Positions 26,561 to 36,245 of a stretch of DNA of 64,000 bases are shown here, one piece after another. Under the pieces are notes generated by a model, which saw only the letters and a program-made list of their open reading frames with translations, was not told the DNA's origin and searched no databases. A program made the translations under genes and the position numbers. The stretch is from Roseiarcus sp963780825. Lineage in GTDB: Bacteria > Pseudomonadota > Alphaproteobacteria > Rhizobiales > Beijerinckiaceae. Every line of letters starts with the position of its first letter. Within the stretch, counting starts at the first letter, position 1. Where the stretch lies: assembly GCA_963780825.1 (NCBI GenBank), contig CAWADL010000003.1, positions 349,729 through 413,728 of the forward strand, written 5' to 3'.

Positions 26561-26905
26561 TCGACCCCCCATCCAGAAGGTCAGCAGGCGCGCCGCGATG
26601 ATTTGACCGAAGCTTTGTCTTCTAATTTTCAGAATTACTGGTATCGCTGTTTGACAATCGAATGTCTGATCAACGCGCATCCCCTGCATGCGGCCGACGA
26701 CCGCGTCCACGATCTATCGCATTGTTGCGGAGGGACGGACTCTGAGCGATATTCTAGCGGAAAAGCTTGGAAAACGTCGACCAAATCTCGCGCGTTTCGC
26801 CCGAATTCGCGCGAAATATGGAAATCTGAAGCGCGCCGAAGCCGAAATAAGACGAAAGACGACGGCCTTAAGCGCCCTAACGCTTTGAAAACAGCCGCTC
26901 GGCGC
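26561..26905. other. Intergenic stretch without clear gene
   Basis: A 66-codon frame at 26688-26888 (IVAEGRTLSDILAEKLGKRR) has no recognisable family and no convincing ribosome binding site. Base composition is lower in GC than the neighbours. I see no RNA gene or repeat here. Confidence 0.4.
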
Positions 26906-27748
26906 CTAAATCGCCAGCTCCACCTTCACCGGCACATGATCCGACGGCCGCTCCCAGCCGCGCGAGTCGCGAAACACCCGCATCCCCTGCACCGCGTCGG
27001 CGAGCGGCGGGCTGACCCAGGCGTGATCGAGCCGGCGTCCCTTGTCGGCTGCTTTCCAGTCTGGCGAGCGATAGCTCCACCACGTGTAGAGCTTCTCCTC
27101 GTCAGGCACGAACTTGCGCAGCGCGTCGAACCACTGCCCCGCCGCCTGGGCGCGGGTAAATTTCTCCACCTCGACGGGGGTGTGGCTGACCACCTTGAGC
27201 AGCGCCTTGTGGCTCCAGACGTCGTGTTCGAGCGGGGCGATATTGAGATCGCCGACCAGGATCGCCCGACGCCCCGCCTTCGGCTCGCGCTCGAACCAGG
27301 CGCCCATCTCGTCGACGAAATCGAGCTTGTGGGCGAATTTCAGATTGATCTGACGGTCCGGTTCGTCCCCGCCGGCGGGGACGTAGAGATTGTGGATTTC
27401 CACCCCGCCGAATTCACCATCGAGCGTCGCCCCGATGTGTCGGCTGTCGCCCTTCTCGCAGAAGTCGCGGCGGTCGATGTCGGCGAACGGGTGACGCGAA
27501 ACGATCGCCACGCCGTGATAGCCCTTCTGCCCGTTGAGCGCGATGTGCTCGTAGCCGAGCTCCTTGAACGCATCCGACGGGAAAAATTCGTCAGGACATT
27601 TGGTCTCCTGCAGGCACAGCACGTCCGGCTGCTGTTCCCGAAGGAACCGCGTCACGAGGTCGATGCGCAGGCGAACCGAGTTGATGTTCCAGGTGACAAA
27701 CGAGAAGGGCAAGGGGCTGGCCTGAGGGGGAGAGGGGGGCGGGACCAT
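26906..27748 (-). CDS. xthA: Exodeoxyribonuclease III (AP endonuclease)
   Basis: The 280-residue enzyme has FVTWNINSVRLRIDLVTRFL, the metal-binding VLCLQETKCPDEFF, IHNLYVPAGG, AILVGDLNIAPLEHDVW and the C-terminal SDHVPVKVEL. Exo III cuts at abasic sites and degrades DNA 3' to 5'. The ATG at 27748 was preferred over one at 27865 because the longer version extends into a palindromic repeat. hugZ lies upstream on the same strand. Confidence 0.94.
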   Translation of the reverse strand: MVPPPSPPQASPLPFSFVTWNINSVRLRIDLVTRFLREQQPDVLCLQETKCPDEFFPSDAFKELGYEHIALNGQKGYHGVAIVSRHPFADIDRRDFCEKGDSRHIGATLDGEFGGVEIHNLYVPAGGDEPDRQINLKFAHKLDFVDEMGAWFEREPKAGRRAILVGDLNIAPLEHDVWSHKALLKVVSHTPVEVEKFTRAQAAGQWFDALRKFVPDEEKLYTWWSYRSPDWKAADKGRRLDHAWVSPPLADAVQGMRVFRDSRGWERPSDHVPVKVELAI

Positions 27749-27801
27749 GCAGGCTACCGCGTGAGCCGCCAAGCGCGGGAGCGGAGTTGCCCACAGCCGC
27801 C

Positions 27802-27868
27802 TTTGTGCCTCTCTGTGTCCTTTGTGGTTAAATCTTTTTTCACCACAAAGAACACAAAGAGGCACAAA
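27802..27868. repeat. Palindrome related to the pqqE-pqqC hairpin
   Basis: Arms 27802-27828 (TTTGTGCCTCTCTGTGTCCT onwards) and 27842-27868 are near-complements with a 13-base loop. The shared words TTTGTGCCT and CTTTGTGGT place it with the 10512-10572 element. It lies between the hugZ stop and the xthA start. Confidence 0.82.
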
Positions 27869-28567
27869 TCAGGGCAGCAACCGTTTCAGCGCCTCCCACC
27901 ACGCTTCGGGGTCGAAAACCGCGTGCGGGAAATGGGCCCGCGCGGCCTCCCCGCCCCGCGAAAGGTCAAGCCCCTCCGCATCGATCCCCACCGGACGCCA
28001 TACCCGTCGCGACGCCCCGCCCGCGAGCTTCGCCAAGGCCTCGTCCCCAAGCGCGAGGGTGCGGTCGAGCAGTTCCTCTTCCGCCGCAGCGAGCGCGGAA
28101 GGATTGCCCTCAGTCAGAATATCAGCGGCGGTGAGCGGATCGGCGCGGCCAAACCCGCCATTGAAATGGACCGTCTCGATGTGCAGCCGCCGCACCGAGA
28201 AATCCGTGAAACTCGCGTAAAGCTTGGCTTTCGGGTTGCGTCGGATGTAGCGCTCGCGCCCGTCCTCTTCCGGCCGCCGACGCACCACGCCGTTCAGCGT
28301 GATGCGCGGCTGGTTCAGCGGATCGCCGCGTCCGCCCTCGCTGCTCAGCAGCAGCGATACGTAGGGATTGGCGGCGAGGTTCTTGGTGTGGCGGGACAGA
28401 TCGGACATGAGGAACAACGGCGCGCCATCCCAATCGCTGGCCACCCCGATCAACGTCGCCAGCGGCCTCGTCGCGTCGAGCGTCGCCAGCGCCCCCGTCC
28501 GCACCAGGCGAAGCAGTCGCTTGGCGTCGGCTTGCGCGGATTCCTGTGGCGTTGCGCGATCGTTCAT
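27869..28567 (-). CDS. HugZ-type haem utilisation / pyridoxamine-oxidase-like protein
   Basis: The 232-residue protein has the split FMN-barrel (LVRTGALATLDATRPLATLI, GAPLFLMSDLSRHTKNLAAN, VSLLLSSEGGRGDPLNQPRI) and a C-terminal helical domain (GFGRADPLTAADILTEGNPS) as in HugZ/HutZ proteins, which degrade or bind haem. No haem transporter is nearby, so the role may be broader. Start ATG at 28567. Confidence 0.82.
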   Translation of the reverse strand: MNDRATPQESAQADAKRLLRLVRTGALATLDATRPLATLIGVASDWDGAPLFLMSDLSRHTKNLAANPYVSLLLSSEGGRGDPLNQPRITLNGVVRRRPEEDGRERYIRRNPKAKLYASFTDFSVRRLHIETVHFNGGFGRADPLTAADILTEGNPSALAAAEEELLDRTLALGDEALAKLAGGASRRVWRPVGIDAEGLDLSRGGEAARAHFPHAVFDPEAWWEALKRLLP

Positions 28568-28760
28568 GGCCTGGACTTTAAGCTCCACAGCTAAAGTTCG
28601 GTTCTGTCGTTGTAATTCCCGTCAATAGGTCTATTTTCGCCTCGTTCTGCTCTTGGACAGAACCGTCGTGAAATAGTCAAATTTCGGCCCCGATGCCGCG
28701 AAATGACGCGGCGCCCCAACATACGGGTTCCCGGGGCCTACACGAGGGATACTTCGCCTC

Positions 28761-29459
28761 ATGCCAACGATTGCGCTGGTCGACGACGACCGCAACATTC
28801 TTACGTCCGTCTCCCTTTCCATGGAGGCGGAGGGGTTCCGCGTCCAGACCTACACCGACGGCGCGAGCGCGCTCGACGGGCTGAAGGCCAATCCCCCCGA
28901 TCTCGCGATCTTCGACATCAAGATGCCGCGCATGGATGGCATGGAGTTGCTTCGGCGGCTGCGGCAGAAATCCGACCTGCCCGTCATTTTCCTCACTTCC
29001 AAGGATGAGGAGATCGACGAGTTGTTCGGCCTGAAGATGGGCGCCGACGATTTCATCCGCAAACCGTTCTCGCAGCGTCTGCTGGTCGAGCGCGTAAAAG
29101 CGATTCTGCGGCGATCGAACCCCAAGGAAGCCGGCGCGCAGAAGGAGACGGAAGCCAAGATCCTCGAGCGCGGCCGGCTGAAGATGGACCCCGAGCGCCA
29201 CACCTGCACCTGGGACAACACGCCGGTGACCTTGACGGTCACCGAGTTCCTGATCCTGCAGGCGCTCGCCACCCGCCCCGGCGTGGTCAAGAGCCGCAAC
29301 GCGCTGATGGATGCGGCCTACGACGATCAGGTCTATGTCGACGATCGCACCATCGACAGCCACATCAAGCGGCTGCGCAAGAAGTTCAAGGTGGTCGAAC
29401 CCGATTTCGAGATGATCGAAACGCTCTACGGCGTCGGTTATCGATTCCGCGAGGCGTGA
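28761..29459 (+). CDS. chvI: ChvI-type response regulator (OmpR family)
   Basis: The 232-residue protein has a receiver domain with acidic pocket (ALVDDDRNI), phospho-acceptor Asp 52 in AIFDIKMPRMDGMELLRRL and Lys in FLTSKDEEIDELFG, then an OmpR winged helix (LTVTEFLILQALATRPGVVK, DRTIDSHIKRLRKKFKVVEP, LYGVGYRF). ChvG-ChvI governs acid and envelope stress, exopolysaccharide and host interaction in rhizobia. It overlaps chvG by 4 bases. Confidence 0.93.
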   Translation: MPTIALVDDDRNILTSVSLSMEAEGFRVQTYTDGASALDGLKANPPDLAIFDIKMPRMDGMELLRRLRQKSDLPVIFLTSKDEEIDELFGLKMGADDFIRKPFSQRLLVERVKAILRRSNPKEAGAQKETEAKILERGRLKMDPERHTCTWDNTPVTLTVTEFLILQALATRPGVVKSRNALMDAAYDDQVYVDDRTIDSHIKRLRKKFKVVEPDFEMIETLYGVGYRFREA

Positions 29460-31296
29460 GCACGGAGGTCGCCGTGATCGAAATGAACGTCGAATTCGCA
29501 CGGTCGAACCCGCGGTCTTCGACGCGTTGGCGCAAATCGCGTTGGTTGTTGCGGCGCCGGCGTCTGCGCCGCGCGCTTTTGTCGAATGTCTCGTCATCGC
29601 TGACGCGGCGCATCGTGTCGCTCAACCTCGGCGGCCTGATCGTCCTGGTCGTCGGCTTTCTGTGGCTCAACCATTTTCGCGCCGACATCATCGAGGCGCG
29701 CACGCAAAGCCTGACGACGCAGGCCGACATCATCGCCGCCGCGATCTCGGCTTCCGCCGCGGTCGATACCGATTCGCTGCTCGTCGATCCCGACAAGCTG
29801 CTCGATCTCGGCGCCGGAGAGGCCTCCGCCCTAGTCGCGCGAGACGAGGATTCGCTGGTGTTCTCGATCAACCCCGAGCGGATCGGGCCGGTGCTGCATC
29901 GCCTGGTGACGCCGACCCGCACCCGCGCCCGCATTTTCGATCGCGACGGACAGATGCTGCTCGACTCGCAAGCGCTGAGCCGCGCCAGAGCGCGCGCGGC
30001 GACGACGGTCGACGCGAGCGAAGACACGAGCATGATGGAGCGTTTTTGGAGCCGTCTGCGCAGCCTTCTGCGCGGCGCCCGGGCGCCGCAGCCCTCCTAC
30101 GGCTGGTCGACCAACGGAAAGGCGCTGCCGGAGGTCGCCGATGCGCTCGCGGGCAAGACCTCCTCGCTCACGCACGTCAATGCGACGGGGCGAGACGATC
30201 GTCTCCGTCGGCGTGCCCATCCAGCACGCCAATGCGGTGCGCGGGGCGCTGGTGCTTTCGACCCGCGGCGGCGACATCGACAAGGTGATCGCCGGCGAAC
30301 GCTGGGGTCTGCTGCAGTTCTTCCTGGTCATCGCCGGCGGTCATGCTGGTGTTGTCGCTGGCGCTCGCCAATACGATCGGCGAGCCGGTGCGCAAGCTTG
30401 CCGACGCGGCGGACCGCGTCCGGCGCGGCATCAAGTCCCGCCAGCAGATTCCGGACTTCAGCAATCGCACCGATGAGATCGGCCATCTCTCGCGCACGCT
30501 CGGTGAGATGACCCAGGCGCTCTATAGCCGCATCGATGCGATCGAGAGTTTCGCGGCCGACGTTGCGCACGAATTGAAGAACCCGCTCACCTCGCTGCGC
30601 AGCGCCATGGAGACGTTTCCGCGCGTGAAAAGCGACACATCGCGCGCCCGGCTGATGGAAGTCATGCAGCACGATGTGCGGCGGCTCGACCGGCTCATTA
30701 GCGACATTTCCGATGCGTCGCGGCTGGATGCGGAAATGGCGCGCGTCGATTCGGCGCCGGTCGACGTCGCCCAGCTCGTGCGAGCGGTTGTCTCGATGCT
30801 TGCGGATTCGCCGCGCAGCCGCGGCGTCGCGTTGAGACTGAAAATTGCGCCGTCTGGCGAGGGCATCCGCCCGGACTTCTTCGTGATGGGCCATGATTCG
30901 CGGCTCGCGCAGGTCATCACCAATCTCGTCGACAACGCCTGCTCGTTTTCCGAACCCGGCGGTGAAGTGCGGATCCGCCTCAACCGGGCGCGAAGCGAGG
31001 CCGCCCGCGAGGGGGATCGCATCAGGATCGTCGTCGAAGACGACGGTCCCGGCATTCCCGAGCACGCGCTGGAGCGCATCTTCGAGCGGTTTTACACCGA
31101 CCGACCGAGCGAGGGCTTTGGCCAAAATTCCGGGCTTGGCCTGTCGATTTCGCGTCAGATCGTCCAGGCGCATTCCGGCCGGCTCTGGGCCGAAAATCGC
31201 CCTCTGGCGCCCGGCGCCGAATGCCAGGACCCCGACAGCGAGCCTCGCCACGGGGCGGGCGCGCGATTCATCGTCAGTCTACCGGCGTGCACATGA
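29456..31296 (+). pseudogene. chvG: ChvG-type sensor histidine kinase, two frameshifts
   Basis: The pieces form one kinase of about 612 residues: N-terminal membrane segment (LGGLIVLVVGFLWLNHF), a periplasmic sensor region (IIEARTQSLTTQADIIAAAI), a second membrane segment, HAMP, the H-box ADVAHELKNPLTSLRSAMET, N-box VITNLVDNACSF, and G-boxes EDDGPGIPEHAL and NSGLGLSISRQIVQAH. Phase shifts lie near 30185 (before GETIVSVGVPIQHANAVRGA) and 30335. Both are single-base and probably sequence errors. It is cotranscribed with chvI and hprK. Confidence 0.9.
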
Positions 31297-31785
31297 CGAG
31301 TCGATCCACGCCTCCGTCGTGCTTGTGGGCGAGAGCGGCGTTCTGATCCGGGGCGCGTCGGGCGCCGGCAAAAGCCTGTTGGCGCTAGCGCTCCTCGAGC
31401 GCGCGCGCCTTAAGGGCGATTTTGCCGCCCTGGTCGCCGACGATCGGGTTTGGCTCGAGGCGGTGTCGGGGCGACTTGTGGCGCGCGGCGCGCCGGGGCT
31501 CGCGGGGATCTGCGAATTCCGCGGCGTGGGGCTGGTGGAAGTTCCCCATAAGGAAGCCGCGGTGATTCGGCTGGTCGTCGACATCGCCGATCGAGGCGAC
31601 CTCCCCCTCGCATTCCCGAAGAGGCGGACAAATATACAACGCTCTGCGACGTTGTGCGTCCAAGACTCCGGATAGACTTGTCGCCGGGGCTGGAAGCTGG
31701 CGTATTGGCGGTATTTTTCGGGCTCGGCCGGCTCGAGGGATCGACTTGGCGAAAAAACGATCTTGACGGGAAGCTTTTCGCTTGA
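31293..31785 (+). pseudogene. hprK: HPr kinase/phosphorylase, short alphaproteobacterial type, two frameshifts
   Basis: The core (SIHASVVLVGESGVLIRGAS, Walker A GASGAGKS, then FAALVADDRVWLEAVSGRLV and GLAGICEFRGVGLVEVPHKE) is a truncated HprK without the N-terminal domain, as in rhizobia. The ATG at 31293 overlaps the chvG stop but is one base out of phase with the core (near 31298). Near 31612 the frame shifts again; the alternative frame IPEEADKYTTLCDVVRPRLR ends FGLGRLEGSTW and stops at 31785. HprK phosphorylates HPr (encoded downstream) on serine. Confidence 0.82.
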
Positions 31786-31878
31786 TCATTGCACCGCAGC
31801 GCACAAAAATGCGCCTGTTACGTCGGTGTTGACGAAATCCGTCGATAGGCTGCAAGGGCCGCGATTGGTGAAGCGTTG

Positions 31879-32280
31879 ATGATAGGCATGGTCTTGGTGA
31901 CCCACGGACAGCTCGCGCATGGGTTTCGCGCTGCGCTGGAGCATGTCGTCGGGCCACAGTCGCAGTTCGAAACCATCGCGATTGGCCCCGAAGACGATAT
32001 GGAGCAGCGTCGCTCCGATATCCTCGAGGCGGCGCATCGCGTTCAGGACGGCAGCGGCGTTGTGTTGTTGACCGACATGTTCGGCGGCACGCCGTCCAAT
32101 CTCGCGATTTCCGCAATGGACGGCGGCCGCATCGAGGTCATCTGCGGCATAAATCTGCCGATGCTGATCAAACTCGCCACCCTGCGCGACACCGCTGAGC
32201 TCGATCACGCCGTCGTCGAGGCGCGCGACGCGGGGCGCAAATACATTACCGTCGCGAGCAAGGTTTTGACGGCCAAATGA
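31879..32280 (+). CDS. PTS EIIA component, mannose/fructose (EIIA-Man) family
   Basis: The 133-residue protein has the active-site histidine in MVLVTHGQLAHGFRAALEHV (His 9) and VVLLTDMFGGTPSNLAISAM typical of EIIA-Man. There are no EIIB/C genes here, so it probably works in a regulatory PTS, accepting phosphate from HPr. The ATG at 31879 is used; a TTG directly before it is possible. Its stop overlaps the HPr start by 4 bases. Confidence 0.9.
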   Translation: MIGMVLVTHGQLAHGFRAALEHVVGPQSQFETIAIGPEDDMEQRRSDILEAAHRVQDGSGVVLLTDMFGGTPSNLAISAMDGGRIEVICGINLPMLIKLATLRDTAELDHAVVEARDAGRKYITVASKVLTAK

Positions 32281-32606
32281 TCGAAGAGGTCGACGAGGAG
32301 GGCCAGCCCTGCCCGCCGCCCCCGGAATTCGCAGGCGCCGAGTTGCGGGAGATGCGCATCGTCAACCGTAAAGGCTTGCACGCCCGCGCGACCGCGAAAT
32401 TTGTGCAATGCGTGGACCGCTTCGAGGCCGAAATACGCGTGACGCGCTGCGGCGAAACCGTGGGCGGCGATTCGATCATGGGCATACTGACTTTGGGCGC
32501 CGGAATCGGCTCGACGATCACCGTCGCTGCGCGCGGCGCCCAGGCGCGCGAGGCGCTTGAAGCGCTCGCGGCGTTGGTGGCCAATCGCTTTGGCGAGGAC
32601 GAGTAG
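32277..32606 (+). CDS. ptsH: Phosphocarrier protein HPr with N-terminal extension
   Basis: HPr carries phosphate on His 35 in NRKGLHARATAKFV; the regulatory serine target of HprK is in GGDSIMGILTLGAG. An acidic, proline-containing extension of about 24 residues (EEVDEEGQPCPPPPEFAG) precedes the standard 85-residue domain. With HprK and EIIA it forms the regulatory PTS branch next to ChvG-ChvI. Confidence 0.93.
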   Translation: MIEEVDEEGQPCPPPPEFAGAELREMRIVNRKGLHARATAKFVQCVDRFEAEIRVTRCGETVGGDSIMGILTLGAGIGSTITVAARGAQAREALEALAALVANRFGEDE

Positions 32607-32640
32607 GCCCTCTGCGTTTTCGAACCTGCGCCAGCGCCAT

Positions 32641-33690
32641 TCAAGAGAGCTTGGACGGAACCGCGCCGAAACGAGGCTTCATTCGCAGGAAAGGCGTCTC
32701 GACATATTTGTGCGAAAGCCCCGCCACGACGAAGGCGAGCGTCGCGAACGCGGCGGCGAACGGCGCGCGGTGCCCGAATCTTTCAGTGAGATGAGCGCCG
32801 AGCGAGATCATGGGATAGTGCCACAAATACCATCCATATGAGATCCTGCCCGTATATACGGCGGGCGCTGTGGAGAATAACCGGGCTATTTGATCATCGT
32901 GCAACGTCGCCCACAGCAACCACGCCGCCACAACGGCGGTGAGGGTCAGACCAAAACTCTGAGTGAGCTGAGAATCGATCGTCAATACGAGAGCGAGCGC
33001 CAAGATTGCAGCGATGGGAACCCAGCTGAATCGCAGGATCAACGACTGCAGCGGTAAGCTCGGCTTCGCGAACGCCAGCGCACAGCCGATAAGCAAAGCG
33101 TCCGAGTGGGAATCGAATCCGCTGTAGGTTCGCGCCGGAGTGGCGCCAGAACAAACAAGATAAAGCCTCCAGGCGATGACCATGCAGATCGCTACGAAAA
33201 TAAAGACGAGCGGCGAGCGGCGTCCGAATAGTCGCAGAACCAGTGGCCAGACGAGATAGAATTGTTCCTCCATCGCCAGGGACCAACTATGGCCAAGCAG
33301 CGTCTGGGGATACCAATTGAAAGCGAGATTCCAGTTCATCAGATAGGTCGCGGAGAGCAATACCGCGCGCAGGCCATCGACCCGGCGCCAAGACAGGACA
33401 TCGACGCAGGCGACGACCGCGAGCAAAAGCCAGAAAGCCGGCGTCAGCCTCAGAATTCTCCTGATGTAGAAATTGCCTATGGCTATCGAAGATGTGGCGC
33501 GAAGTTCGCGCTCCAAAATCGAAGTGATGAGAAATCCACTCAGCACAAAGAATATATCGACGCCTATCCAGCCGCCGGGCAGGAGCGATGGATCGACGTG
33601 ATAAATGACGACCAGGGTGATCGCGAGCGCGCGCAGTCCGTCAAGTTGCGGCTTGTAGGCGCTGACCGAAACACCATCTTCGTCTGGCAT
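32641..33690 (-). CDS. Acyltransferase 3 (OafA/YrhL-type) membrane protein
   Basis: The 349-residue protein has about ten membrane segments and the family motifs YKPQLDGLRALAITLVVIYH, VDIFFVLSGFLITSIL, YIRRILRLTPAFW and WSLAMEEQFYLVWPLVLRL. Members O-acetylate surface polysaccharides or glycans. ATG at 33690 is used; a TTG at 33711 preceded by GGAG is an alternative. It stands alone between ptsH and lptB. Confidence 0.9.
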   Translation of the reverse strand: MPDEDGVSVSAYKPQLDGLRALAITLVVIYHVDPSLLPGGWIGVDIFFVLSGFLITSILERELRATSSIAIGNFYIRRILRLTPAFWLLLAVVACVDVLSWRRVDGLRAVLLSATYLMNWNLAFNWYPQTLLGHSWSLAMEEQFYLVWPLVLRLFGRRSPLVFIFVAICMVIAWRLYLVCSGATPARTYSGFDSHSDALLIGCALAFAKPSLPLQSLILRFSWVPIAAILALALVLTIDSQLTQSFGLTLTAVVAAWLLWATLHDDQIARLFSTAPAVYTGRISYGWYLWHYPMISLGAHLTERFGHRAPFAAAFATLAFVVAGLSHKYVETPFLRMKPRFGAVPSKLS

Positions 33691-33735
33691 GAGACGTAGC
33701 GCTCCAGACAAGAAGCTCCAACCGGAGCGCTAGTC

Positions 33736-33869
33736 GTCATTGCGAGCGAAGCGAAGCAATCCAGCCCATCGGGCGCAACTAAGGCGCTGGACTTACGCTA
33801 AGTCCTAAGCTTAACGGCCTCAGCCGAGCATCGCCGAAATTTGGATTGCTTCGCTTCGCTCGCAATGAC
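33736..33869. repeat. Inverted repeat GTCATTGCGAGCGAAGCGAA
   Basis: Perfect 28-base arms at 33736-33763 and 33842-33869 around a 78-base spacer. This sequence type is seen as a dispersed palindrome in many alphaproteobacterial chromosomes. It separates the acyltransferase and lptB genes. Confidence 0.88.
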
Positions 33870-33899
33870 GGCCCCGCCGGATCGCCGTATAATCTCGCT

Positions 33900-34685
33900 T
33901 CACATCTTGAAGCTTTCGCCCAGATAAAGTCTTCGCGCTTCAGGGTGTTCGATGATTTCGTCGGGCGGCCCTTCGGTTAGCACGTGGCCGCTGTGGATGA
34001 TATAGGCGCGGTCAATCAGGCCGAGCGTTTCGCGCACGTTGTGATCGGTGATCAGCACCCCGATCCCACGTTGTTTGAGATGCCGCACCAGATCCTGAAT
34101 GTCGCCGACCGCGATCGGATCGATGCCAGCAAACGGCTCGTCGAGCAACATGAACGAGGGCTTACCGGCGAGCGCCCGCGCAATCTCGCAGCGCCGCCGC
34201 TCACCGCCGGACAGCGCAATCGACGGCGCCTTGCGCAGGCGCGCGATGTCGAACTCCTCCAGCAATTGCTCGAGCTGCTGCTCGCGCCGGCGCTTGTCGC
34301 GCTCGGTGACCTCGAGCACCGCGCGAATGTTGTCCTCGACGTTGAGGCCGCGGAAGATCGAGGCCTCCTGCGGCAGATAGCCGACCCCAAGCCGCGCGCG
34401 CTGATACATGGGCAGCCGGGTCACGTCCTGCCCGTCGAGCGCGATGATCCCCTTGTCGGGCTTCACCAGGCCGGTGATCATGTAGAAAACTGTGGTCTTG
34501 CCGGCGCCGTTGGGTCCCAGCAGACCGACCGCCTCGCCTTGCCGAACCACGAGCGATACGTCCTGGACCACGTTTCGCGCGCCATAGCGTTTGCCGAGAT
34601 TGTGGACGGCGAGAGCGCCGACGGCCGAAGCCGCGGGCGCCGGGGCGGCCGGCGCCACCTCGGGGCGGACAGAAATATCAGTCAT
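33900..34685 (-). CDS. lptB: LPS export ABC transporter ATP-binding protein LptB
   Basis: The 261-residue ATPase has Walker A GPNGAGKTTVFYMITGL, Q-loop region PQEASIFRGLNVEDNI, signature LSGGERRRCEIARAL and Walker B FMLLDEPFAGIDPI, plus ITDHNVRETL. LptB drives lipopolysaccharide extraction by LptFG. An Ala/Pro-rich N-terminal tail of about 25 residues is extra. It follows lptC and lptA in the usual order. Confidence 0.95.
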   Translation of the reverse strand: MTDISVRPEVAPAAPAPAASAVGALAVHNLGKRYGARNVVQDVSLVVRQGEAVGLLGPNGAGKTTVFYMITGLVKPDKGIIALDGQDVTRLPMYQRARLGVGYLPQEASIFRGLNVEDNIRAVLEVTERDKRRREQQLEQLLEEFDIARLRKAPSIALSGGERRRCEIARALAGKPSFMLLDEPFAGIDPIAVGDIQDLVRHLKQRGIGVLITDHNVRETLGLIDRAYIIHSGHVLTEGPPDEIIEHPEARRLYLGESFKM

Positions 34686-34763
34686 GCGCCGCCGTCGCGG
34701 CGCTATCGGCCGTTGCGCCCGTGGGCCGGGCCATTGGCCTCTCGGCGCGATCGGTCATCAGCG

Positions 34764-35372
34764 CTATTTCTTCTTGCCGCCGCTCGACGGGTCGGTGGAA
34801 CCCGGCAGGAAGAGGCCCGTCACGCGCGACCCGCCGCCCTGCACAGTCGCCTGACCCGTCGTCAGGTCATAGACCAAACGATCGCCTTTGGTCACGTTTC
34901 GTCCGTCGCTCAGGACGACGTGGCCGATGAGAACGACGCTGTTATGCCCCTTGTCGTAGCTGCCGCTGTCGGCGGTCGCGGTCTGGGTCTTCGAAAGAAC
35001 GGTTACCGGTCCGGCGCAATCCATGTGCTTGACGCTGCTCGACGCCGCGGCGCTGCCAGCGCCCGCGCTCGCTTCGCCTGCCGGTGCGGCTGGCGCAGCG
35101 CTAGCGGCTTTCGCCGAGGCCGATTGCTGCGACTTATCCATGAGAATGGTGAGCTTGGAGCAGTTCAGCTTCGTGTCGCCCTGAATGGCGATCACGCGCC
35201 CGGTATAGATGGCTTTCCCTTCTTTCTCGAAATAGTCGAGATGGTCGGCCTCGATCGAGATCGGCGCCTTCGAATCGCCGCCAGGCAGGATCGAAGGGGA
35301 GTCCGATTCCTTGGTCGCGGCTTCGGCAGCGGCGATCCCGAGCGCAAGGACGAAGGCGATAGCAAGTTTCAC
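34764..35372 (-). CDS. lptA: Periplasmic LPS transport protein LptA (OstA-like)
   Basis: The 202-residue protein has a signal peptide (KLAIAFVLALGIAAAEA) and an OstA/LptA beta-jellyroll (ISIEADHLDYFEKEGKAIYT, VIAIQGDTKLNCSKLTILMD, VLIGHVVLSDGRNVTKGDRL). A low-complexity Ala/Ser stretch lies in the middle. LptA forms the periplasmic bridge for LPS. It overlaps lptC by 4 bases. Confidence 0.93.
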   Translation of the reverse strand: MKLAIAFVLALGIAAAEAATKESDSPSILPGGDSKAPISIEADHLDYFEKEGKAIYTGRVIAIQGDTKLNCSKLTILMDKSQQSASAKAASAAPAAPAGEASAGAGSAAASSSVKHMDCAGPVTVLSKTQTATADSGSYDKGHNSVVLIGHVVLSDGRNVTKGDRLVYDLTTGQATVQGGGSRVTGLFLPGSTDPSSGGKKK

Positions 35373-36059
35373 GGCGATGTCCCCGCGGCATTGTCCGACG
35401 GGCTCTCCAGCCCCATCATCGTATGCACCCGTCCGTCGAACGTCGCCTGCGCTCCGCCATCCTTCACTTCAAAGGCGTCGGCGGTGATGGTGGTATCCGG
35501 GAAAATGTGGACTTTAACCGGCTCCTTCGACACATAGCCGCCCGTCTTGAAGGTGACGTGGACGGTGCGCAGGAAGATCTCGTAGTGCGAATTCTTCAAG
35601 CGCACGTCGCCGGCGAGATCCAGCGTTTCATCCGCGGTTTCGTAGTGGCCCGAGTTCGGCGGAAAGGCGGCTGACCTCGTGGTCCGCCGTGGTGATGTCG
35701 CCGCCGATCAGAGCCAGATCGACTACGCCCGTGTTTCTCGGGTCCTGCGTGGCCTTGGCGGCGGTGATGACATAGCCGCCGCCGCCCGGTCGCGATCCGC
35801 TGAGCCGCGGCTTGTCCATTGTGATCTTTCCACCGTCGATGCCGATTCCCTCGAACGACACATCGCGCAGCGCCCGGGCGAAATTGCGATAACCTGCGAG
35901 CGCGACCGAGACCGCCACCGTTCCAATAACCGCCAATTCGAGGACGCGGCGGAGGGCGCGGACCCGCGTCGTGTGCCGGCGCGCCGCCTCGAAGGCGCGC
36001 GTGCGGGCGTCGCGAAGCGCTGCGGATTCATCTTCGAGGGCAAGGGCGGCCAGGCTCAT
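35369..36059 (-). pseudogene. lptC: LPS export protein LptC, one frameshift
   Basis: The N-terminal part from 36059 contains the single membrane anchor (LELAVIGTVAVSVALAGYRN) and the jellyroll start (ITMDKPRLSGSRPGGGGYVI). Near 35655 it shifts; the rest (SGHYETADETLDLAGDVRLK, KEPVKVHIFPDTTITADAFE, FDGRVHTMMG) is in the next frame to 35369. Rejoined length is about 230 residues, normal for alphaproteobacterial LptC. LptC links LptFG to LptA. A sequence error is likely as the gene is essential in most relatives. Confidence 0.88.
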
Positions 36060-36169
36060 GGCAGCCCGAGCATAGACCGTGCGGCGGGGAAAACAAAACC
36101 AGTGGCGGCGCGCGGCAGCGTTGCGCGAGGTTTTCCTGGCCGCTAAAGGGAGCGCCCCGGCGTCCTGCT

Positions 36170-36245
36170 GGGCCGGTAGCTCAACGGTTAGAGCCGGCCG
36201 CTCATAACGGTCTGGTTGGGGGTTCGAGTCCCTCCCGGCCCACCA
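36170..36245 (+). tRNA. tRNA with CAU anticodon, probably tRNA-Ile2 (lysidine type)
   Basis: The 76-nt sequence folds as a cloverleaf: acceptor GGGCCGG/CCGGCCC, anticodon loop CTCATAA, T-arm with GTTCGAGTC, and encoded CCA. CAU can be elongator Met or Ile2. The short D-loop and the C4-G69 and C5-G68 pairs, which are TilS identity elements in E. coli tRNA-Ile2, favour Ile2; elongator Met has other pairs there. The accessory region begins just after it. Confidence 0.93.

Noticed and set aside
26603..28594. Plus-strand frame of 663 codons
   Set aside because: It mirrors xthA and hugZ on the other strand and crosses a palindrome; both real genes show full family motifs.
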